From Synechococcus sp. NB0720_010 (GTDB taxonomy: Bacteria; Cyanobacteriota; Cyanobacteriia; PCC-6307; Cyanobiaceae): a stretch of 64,000 bases of DNA. Under the pieces are notes generated by a model. That model made no database searches. It was given only the letters and a program-made list of their open reading frames with translations, and had not been told where the DNA came from. The DNA is taken from contig NZ_CP090898.1 in assembly GCF_023078835.1 (NCBI RefSeq), forward strand, positions 1,304,045 to 1,368,044, read 5' to 3'. Both the position numbers and the translations under genes were made by a program. This document shows, piece by piece, positions 58,781 to 64,000 of this stretch (within the stretch, counting starts at the first letter, position 1; each line of letters opens with the position of its first letter).

Positions 58781-59663
58781 AAGAGAGTGAGCCCAAAAGA
58801 GAAGGAAGAGAGTGATTTAGTTGATCAAGGGAAGAACTATAAGAAGAGATTCTATCCTCAATTGAGATATTGTGGTCAATAGAATTCTTCGAGAGCATGC
58901 CAATTGGAACATAACTGATGGAGGGATGATTCAATACATATGCAAGCGGTAAAGATCTGGCACTAGCGGGATCTGTTCTCCTGAGATATCGACGAATTGG
59001 AGATGCAGAAGAAGAGAGTTGACGAGTAGGAGCGTTAAACAGGTAACGAAGAAGATAGCTGATGCTTCGCGTACGGATGTAGCGCTCAAAAGGGGACTCT
59101 AAAAGAAATCCTTGCGCAAGAGAAGTACCAGCCCAAACTTTTACGCCGAGAGAAGAATACTTTAGAATGACAGGAGACCGATCAGGTTGTGCAAGGCTGA
59201 AGTCAATCATGAGATCAGAGACATATGGGAAACAGGCTGTTTGATCAAGGTCGCGCATCAGCCTGAGATCATGTGTGTTAACACCAAGGCGTCTGACGAT
59301 GCCGCTGGATGTAATATGCTTAAGAAATAGTGCTAGATCCTGGTTATTAAGTTCTTCAAAGGTGGGGCCCCACAGAAAGATGAGATCGAGCGAGGCCAGA
59401 GCAAAAGCAGAACGACAAAGATCTAGGTAATAGGGAATATATAAAGGATCAGCAGGTATCTTAGTGGAAATTAGGCAAGACGGATGAGAGATACGATCGG
59501 ACAAGCATTCCAAGAGAAGTGATTGACTACGACCATGGCAATACGACATACCAGTATCAAAGATGCGAATACCACGCTCCCAGGCGTGGTCAACAAGAGA
59601 TTGTGCCAAAGAACGACTGAGTCGTCCAAAACGACCACCGGTACCAAAGACGAGGCGTGACAT
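58773..59663 (-). CDS. Diverged aldo/keto reductase homologue
   Basis: This 296-residue TIM-barrel protein has FDTGMSYCHG with Asp36 and Tyr41, and ISTKIPAD with Lys68, the expected AKR catalytic residues. The histidine normally five residues after the Asp of the DLxxxH block is Trp98 here (DLIFLWGP). It may therefore be a modified reductase or a non-catalytic member. Location within a glycan operon suggests action on a nucleotide sugar or glycan precursor. Serine content is high. The gene ends 8 bases into the GT2 gene. Confidence 0.85.
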   Translation of the reverse strand: MSRLVFGTGGRFGRLSRSLAQSLVDHAWERGIRIFDTGMSYCHGRSQSLLLECLSDRISHPSCLISTKIPADPLYIPYYLDLCRSAFALASLDLIFLWGPTFEELNNQDLALFLKHITSSGIVRRLGVNTHDLRLMRDLDQTACFPYVSDLMIDFSLAQPDRSPVILKYSSLGVKVWAGTSLAQGFLLESPFERYIRTRSISYLLRYLFNAPTRQLSSSASPIRRYLRRTDPASARSLPLAYVLNHPSISYVPIGMLSKNSIDHNISIEDRISSYSSSLDQLNHSLPSLLGSLSYG

Positions 59664-59730
59664 TAGTAAGATGGAGTAGATGAGAGAGACTACAGTAGTG
59701 AAGTTGATGGTGTAAAGAAAGAGAAGTGGC

Positions 59731-61149
59731 TTATCGGTGAGCTAGGCGCCTTTGGACACAAATGAAAAGAAGGAAAGGAAGGAAGACGTAAATAAAGAAG
59801 TTAAGGAAAAGATAAAGGTAGTGACCTCTGAGAATAGAAAAGGAGTTTACCAGGCAATAGATGTATAGAATCTGAGCAGGAGAGTGTTTGGGCTGAAGAA
59901 TTGAAAGAAGGCTTAGATGTCGGGCCAAGATTCCAATCAATAGGAACTTTAACGTGGCCAATAGAAGGCCAGAGTAGGTGTAATAAGAATAGATAGAAGG
60001 CATATAGTATGGGGTGCGTGAATAATATGTATCCAGGGCAGCTAAATACCGGGATGTATAGTCAACCTTGCCGAAAGGCATAAGTTGCGAAGGAAGGTTA
60101 TTAAGTACATCGGAGAAAACATCATAGAATGAATCAGGCATCAACTCGATAGGGTGCATCCTAAGAAGGTCTAGATTGCCTGCATGAACGACCGAAAATT
60201 CATGGGACAAGGTGAGAAAAGAAAGAGAACCACCCGAGTGCTTAAGATAATAAGCGATAATAAGAGTTGGATCTGCTCCACGGAAAAAACCTAGGATAAG
60301 AAATGAAGACAAAAGAATAAGGAGGGTAATAAAAAGGAGAGATACAGTACGAAGTGAGCGAAGACTAGGGGTTAGGAGACATAAGATAGAAAAGGAGGGA
60401 CTTAAAGCGCGTGGGTTTGCAGAGACAGATCGGTAGTAGTTCTTGGAAAGAAAGTACGAAAGGACTAAAGCAAAGAGAAGTGTACGCGAAGAGTTAAGCG
60501 AGGTAAGTACTATATACAATAGTGAAGCAATTGAAAAGAGAGTAGAAAGGCGAAATGATAGGTTTATGGAGATGCGGCTTAGGGAAAAAGAGATAGGGCG
60601 AAAAGCGATTGTACTTAAATAAAAGCCGAGTATGATGACTGAGAAGACTGAGCTACGGAGAAGCACGCCAGTAACCTGGCCCATAAGTCCAGGACCGAGT
60701 TGAATAAGAGATTGATTGTTATCATAAAGAGACAAGACATTAATATCAAACAAAGAAGGAAGGATGAAAAAGATACACAAAAGAATGGGAGAACAGTAGG
60801 ATATAATTACAGAAGGAGTTAGCTTGGGCCAGGCTGCTACTATAGATTTAATAATTGAAGGGAGTCGAATGGGTAAATGCGTTCCTAGAAGAATAGATAT
60901 CTGGGCTAAAGCTGAAAGGAAAAGAAGCATGAGATGTTCAGCTGTTCCAGGCGTATGAACATAGTTCTGAACAGGTGAAAAAAAGTTGCTGTACTCGTAT
61001 TGGGCGAGGGTATTAAGTATCGATGGGATGGCAGAATAAGCAGCAATCCACGCAGTGAGCAAGGTGCTGAGCAAGAAGACAGAACGATAAGCAAAGAAAT
61101 GAGTAAGGGGAAGAGCTAAGCAGAAAGCAGATAGTAAAAGAACTAACAC
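59731..61149 (-). CDS. Wzy-like O-antigen/capsule polymerase candidate
   Basis: The 472-residue protein has about ten to twelve hydrophobic helices and a large polar loop (about residues 310-400, with HSGGSLSFLTLSHEFSVVHA). This is the pattern of Wzy-type polymerases, which share little sequence. It is rich in Leu, Ser, Ile and Phe. The start is GTG 61149, 7 bases inside the upstream glycosyltransferase gene. A flippase (Wzx) is not seen in this window. The Wzy call rests on topology and context. Confidence 0.65.
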   Translation of the reverse strand: MLVLLLSAFCLALPLTHFFAYRSVFLLSTLLTAWIAAYSAIPSILNTLAQYEYSNFFSPVQNYVHTPGTAEHLMLLFLSALAQISILLGTHLPIRLPSIIKSIVAAWPKLTPSVIISYCSPILLCIFFILPSLFDINVLSLYDNNQSLIQLGPGLMGQVTGVLLRSSVFSVIILGFYLSTIAFRPISFSLSRISINLSFRLSTLFSIASLLYIVLTSLNSSRTLLFALVLSYFLSKNYYRSVSANPRALSPSFSILCLLTPSLRSLRTVSLLFITLLILLSSFLILGFFRGADPTLIIAYYLKHSGGSLSFLTLSHEFSVVHAGNLDLLRMHPIELMPDSFYDVFSDVLNNLPSQLMPFGKVDYTSRYLAALDTYYSRTPYYMPSIYSYYTYSGLLLATLKFLLIGILARHLSLLSILQPKHSPAQILYIYCLVNSFSILRGHYLYLFLNFFIYVFLPFLLFICVQRRLAHR

Positions 61150-62177
61150 AGGTGTGAAATATCAAGGATGGCGGAATGCAGGAGGGTTTGGAAGGTGTAG
61201 GGCTGAATAGCCTTGGGAGATCGTGAAGAAATAGAATGGGCGAGGACCGGATCGTCCATAAGCTTGTTGACACACTTTATAAGTGAGTGAGAATCAGTAT
61301 AGGCATGCACAAGGGAAGAATATGGTGGGAATAGGTCGTTATCAGGAGGGGATTCACAAACCTGAACGACTCCATAGAAAGGAAGATCAAAAAAACGGGC
61401 GTTGCCGTAGGCGAGGTAGCCGTTGTTGTGGATATTAATGCCAATTCTTGAGCGATTATAGACAAAGGGAATTTGCATAAACGGCAAAGACCGGATTACT
61501 CGACGACCATTGAAGAGAAAGAAGAAAGCAAGTTTCTGCTTGATAGTAGACATTCCGTAAATAGAAAACTGCTGACCGTAGTAGCGAGACACGTCTGCCA
61601 ACATTTGCATCTTTTCACGATGAAGAGAACCGACAAAGACTATGTCGATGTCTCTTTCTGTATAGTCCTTGAGTATAATGGGTTCACCTATGTGTTTAAG
61701 GTGGCCCAAAGGCTGTAGGCTAAACGACTGTATACCTAACTTGGAGAGCAGTGAAGAGGTTGAATACGTGGGAGAGAAATATGGACTATTGTAGAAGATA
61801 TGGTCATATGCAAATCCAAGCGGTATAAAGGTCTTGTATGCAGTGAGCCAGCCATCACAAATACGCAATGCTTTAACACACGGAAGTGACGCAAGAAACT
61901 CCGGATGATAGGGGAAAGAATGATCTACATAAAGTAAATCAATTGAAAGGTCATGAATTTTTGAGACTAATAAGTTGTAAAGGGCAGTAAGAGACGGACT
62001 TCCTAGACGGTACGAGGAATCGAGATCAAAAGCGGTCGAATAACAGCTACGTGGACAAATGGAGGAATGGTTGAAAGGGGTAAAGTGTACGAGTTTAGAG
62101 GAAGAGATTTCTATGTTATGGCGCCAATAGAGATCCTCATCGCCAGATTTGTCGTAGGAATAAAGAACTCGCAGCAT
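61143..62177 (-). CDS. GT-B glycosyltransferase (CgeB-like)
   Basis: The 344-residue protein has a GT-B-like C-terminal half with IDIVFVGSLHREKMQMLADV near residue 180 and the acceptor-side stretch RIGINIHNNGYLAYGNARFF near residue 246. The end contains repeated Ser. It resembles the CgeB/DUF3880 group of glycosyltransferases. Sugar specificity unknown. Its ATG is immediately next to the stop of the methyltransferase gene, so they are co-translated in a tight operon. Confidence 0.75.
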   Translation of the reverse strand: MLRVLYSYDKSGDEDLYWRHNIEISSSKLVHFTPFNHSSICPRSCYSTAFDLDSSYRLGSPSLTALYNLLVSKIHDLSIDLLYVDHSFPYHPEFLASLPCVKALRICDGWLTAYKTFIPLGFAYDHIFYNSPYFSPTYSTSSLLSKLGIQSFSLQPLGHLKHIGEPIILKDYTERDIDIVFVGSLHREKMQMLADVSRYYGQQFSIYGMSTIKQKLAFFFLFNGRRVIRSLPFMQIPFVYNRSRIGINIHNNGYLAYGNARFFDLPFYGVVQVCESPPDNDLFPPYSSLVHAYTDSHSLIKCVNKLMDDPVLAHSISSRSPKAIQPYTFQTLLHSAILDISHLC

Positions 62178-62813
62178 CTAGAGTCGCTTGAGAACGAAGT
62201 TGTAACTTGGAATCCAATCGAGATTTCGGTATTCTTTGAGAATCCGATGAGACTTAGAAATTTGTCTTCTAAGCTTGCGTAATGGGATGCAGAACGGTCC
62301 AATTTCCCAAAAGTGCTGACCATCGCAAAAACGCGGTGTCGTGTCGCTTGGATAGCGAAAGGGATTGGAAATATCAACAACAAGATCAAGACTAAAGAAT
62401 GGGCGCTCGGAATGGATGCGGAAGGAATAGTGCTTGCCTGCGACAGGTAGATATAGGATTGTGTACTTTGACAAGGATGAAAGGTCTGCCAATAATGTAG
62501 GAAACGCAGAATACTCAATATGTTCTGCGACGTGAGAGAGGATAGAGATGTCGTATTGTTCGCCTGAAATGAGACTGAGCTTTCTGATATCAAGAAGTAT
62601 GTCAGGGTTGTTAGACGGTACAACATCTACTGTGGTCAGATTATAGCCACAGTTACGAAGAATGAGTGGCTCAAGTCCTGTCGAGATGCCAATATTTAGA
62701 ACAGAAGGCGAATGAGAGTCATGATGCTGCCACAAGAATCTAAGATCATCTAATATATACGATACATTAGTAAAGTTAGCCGTCGTGGCATCATGAAGTC
62801 GAGTGATGTTCAT
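62178..62813 (-). CDS. Class I SAM-dependent methyltransferase-like protein
   Basis: This 211-residue protein has a diverged SAM-binding motif VLNIGISTGLEPLILRNCGY (from residue 38; the usual D/E-x-G-x-G-x-G is degenerate here), an acidic DVVPSNNPD after strand 2 and ILSHVAEHIEY as motif post-I. It probably methylates a sugar or a lipid-linked glycan. Its ATG overlaps the stop of the FkbM gene (ATGA), and its stop is adjacent to the next start. Confidence 0.7.
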   Translation of the reverse strand: MNITRLHDATTANFTNVSYILDDLRFLWQHHDSHSPSVLNIGISTGLEPLILRNCGYNLTTVDVVPSNNPDILLDIRKLSLISGEQYDISILSHVAEHIEYSAFPTLLADLSSLSKYTILYLPVAGKHYSFRIHSERPFFSLDLVVDISNPFRYPSDTTPRFCDGQHFWEIGPFCIPLRKLRRQISKSHRILKEYRNLDWIPSYNFVLKRL

Positions 62814-63643
62814 AGTTTAGTATCCTTGTGGACACAAACGATATTAAATGACTCCTCGGGATAGAGTTCGGGACCCCAATGAGTTGGCGGAAATTGAAAG
62901 GTTAGAGGTCTAAGAGACGTGTCGTAGAAGTAATAGCCGAGATCTTCAAGGAGCGTAAAGATATGCTCAGTACCCTGACTAATGGTTTTGCTCCACGCTT
63001 CGGCAACTACAATGGGCTTAAATTGTTGAAGGAGGGTCAAGCCGCTAGATAGAGCCTCTAACTCATAACCATCAACATCAATCTTAATTAAATCTACTTT
63101 TCGCATAGGTGGATCGAGATACCTCAAGACTTCATCAAGGGGTAACAGAAAGGCTCCATCGGTGGTGCTCTGATTGGTGGAGGATGGATGGTTAGAAGAG
63201 GAAGGCCAAATACTCTGCACAGAAGGTGGCAAAAGGCTATTTGCACGAGCGACAAAAGCCTTAATAGGATGGATTTTAAGTGAGGGGTTTTTGGAAATGT
63301 TTCGGGTAAGACGCTCAAAAGCCACAGAAGTTGGTTCTATTGCAATGACGCACCCAGAAGTACCAACGAGGGAAGCCATTGAAAGGGTGTGTGCTCCGAT
63401 ATTTGCACCAATATCAATGGCAACGTCGGAGGGCTTAAGAAGCTTGGCCAGGGCTTGCCGCGTGTCAGGCTCATATCTATCGAGAAATATTAATAGTTCA
63501 ATAAGAGAGGAAAGATCCAGGCAATAGGTTAGGCCATTACGTGAGATAGTAATTTGCTTAAAGGGTCGCAGAGATAAAGCCACCAGCTTGAAGGCAACTC
63601 TGCGCAGGCTTGCGGGCAACGAGTAATACAGAGAATTGATCAT
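62810..63643 (-). CDS. FkbM-family methyltransferase
   Basis: The 277-residue protein has the FkbM signature: DVAIDIGANIGAHTLSMASL near residue 74 for SAM binding, and VDLIKIDVDGYELEALSSGL near residue 193. FkbM proteins O-methylate sugars and polyketides; in glycan clusters they methylate nucleotide or polymer sugars. It is first of the visible minus-strand operon running down to the GT2 gene, 42 bases from the transposase relic that lies upstream. Confidence 0.88.
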   Translation of the reverse strand: MINSLYYSLPASLRRVAFKLVALSLRPFKQITISRNGLTYCLDLSSLIELLIFLDRYEPDTRQALAKLLKPSDVAIDIGANIGAHTLSMASLVGTSGCVIAIEPTSVAFERLTRNISKNPSLKIHPIKAFVARANSLLPPSVQSIWPSSSNHPSSTNQSTTDGAFLLPLDEVLRYLDPPMRKVDLIKIDVDGYELEALSSGLTLLQQFKPIVVAEAWSKTISQGTEHIFTLLEDLGYYFYDTSLRPLTFQFPPTHWGPELYPEESFNIVCVHKDTKL

Positions 63644-63685
63644 GGGGATAAGTGATTTCAGGTTCTAGAGTGCCGACCAGGAGTA

Positions 63686-64000
63686 TTACGAGCAAAGTCG
63701 CTGACGCATCTCCAGGATTGAGTCCGCCATAGCCGTCGAGTTGAAAGGGGTCATGCTGTTGGGGTAGACGGCTACGACCTGTTCGATTGTGGAAATCAGA
63801 TCTTTGGCGCTGGCACTTGCAGGGCGTATCGCTCGCTGCGAGATGATCCAGTACCGGCGTTCAACCAGGTTGAACCAGGAAGCAAACGTGGACGTGAAAT
63901 GCACGGGGGAACGGGGGGGCAGCGCCAGCCAGCCAAGGGCTTTGGCGTGCTTGTTGGTGAAGGAACTGACCGCCAGAAGATGGATGTCAGGGTCCTTGGG
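63686..64000 (-). pseudogene. IS630-family transposase, frameshifted and cut by window end
   Basis: The minus strand encodes the C-terminal IS630 signature VHFTSTFASWFNLVERRYW, then ISQRAIRPAS and ADSILEMRQRLCS, ending at TAA. Upstream, HLLAVSSFTNKHAKALGWLA, the counterpart of the DNYxTHK...WLA block, is in a different frame; the break lies in the G runs at 63905-63919. The Asp-Asn of DNYATH is not present. It is a dead copy, and its 5' part is outside the window. Confidence 0.8.

Overview
The window comes from a GC-rich cyanobacterium, most likely of the picocyanobacterial Synechococcus/Cyanobium clade. The evidence is the photosystem genes psbK and psbEFLJ with rubA and ycf48, the cyanobacterial NDH-1 genes ndhC-K-J, the magnesium chelatase subunit chlD, and many small proteins of cyanobacteria-restricted families (DUF1997, DUF3155, DUF3769, DUF4079). 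Genus-level assignment is inference from protein recall, not from an alignment.

Bases 1-53,500 are a dense, GC-rich core region with short intergenic gaps and many 1-8 base gene overlaps. In order: the 3' part of a DUF3769 outer-membrane-type protein; a pentapeptide-repeat protein; leuC-leuD; cinA with a WecA/MraY-type phosphoglycosyl transferase; glyA; tRNA-Arg(ACG); three small conserved proteins; murJ; sfsA; ispH; DUF1997 and DUF4079 proteins; purH; an esterase; a DUF3155 protein; a soluble histidine kinase; cobS; tgt-psbK; a WecB/TagA/CpsF transferase; a 1063-residue GH15/phosphorylase-kinase-like protein; a Gfo/Idh oxidoreductase; a CNNM/CorC-like membrane protein; a CAU-anticodon tRNA; pyrE-ygfZ; a RecB-like/RNase H-like fusion; phosphohexomutase-rdgB; SIMPL protein; carotenoid oxygenase-YciI; hisB; fabI; a two-gene split photolyase/cryptochrome; a lipoprotein; a redoxin; a DegT aminotransferase; a complete photolyase with a Nudix hydrolase; folK and chlD divergently overlapping at their start codons; an MCE/MlaD protein with its ABC ATPase; yvcK; ndhC-K-J; and rubA-ycf48-psbEFLJ.

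After the psbJ terminator (about 53,530) the character changes. A 250-base AT-rich stretch without genes is followed by a 110-codon degraded copy of yvcK, then by a surface-polysaccharide island read entirely on the minus strand: a CapD/WbpM-type nucleotide-sugar epimerase/dehydratase, a second MraY/WecA-type transferase, a GT2 glycosyltransferase, an aldo/keto reductase homologue, a Wzy-like multi-spanning polymerase, a GT-B glycosyltransferase, a class I methyltransferase and an FkbM methyltransferase. The island carries two transposase remnants (IS3-like and IS630-like). Its central 6 kb has strong purine bias on the plus strand, so the coding strand is pyrimidine-rich, unlike the core. The gene set suggests synthesis and polymerisation of an O-antigen or capsule repeat: sugar modification (CapD), lipid-linked initiation (WecA-like), glycosyl transfer, O-methylation and polymerisation.

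The observation I rate highest is the split photolyase pair at 37,964-39,363. The FAD-domain gene comes first and the N-terminal photolyase-domain gene second. The FAD-domain protein has four cysteines placed as in the iron-sulfur bacterial cryptochrome/photolyase family. No CRISPR array, integrase or complete insertion sequence was seen.
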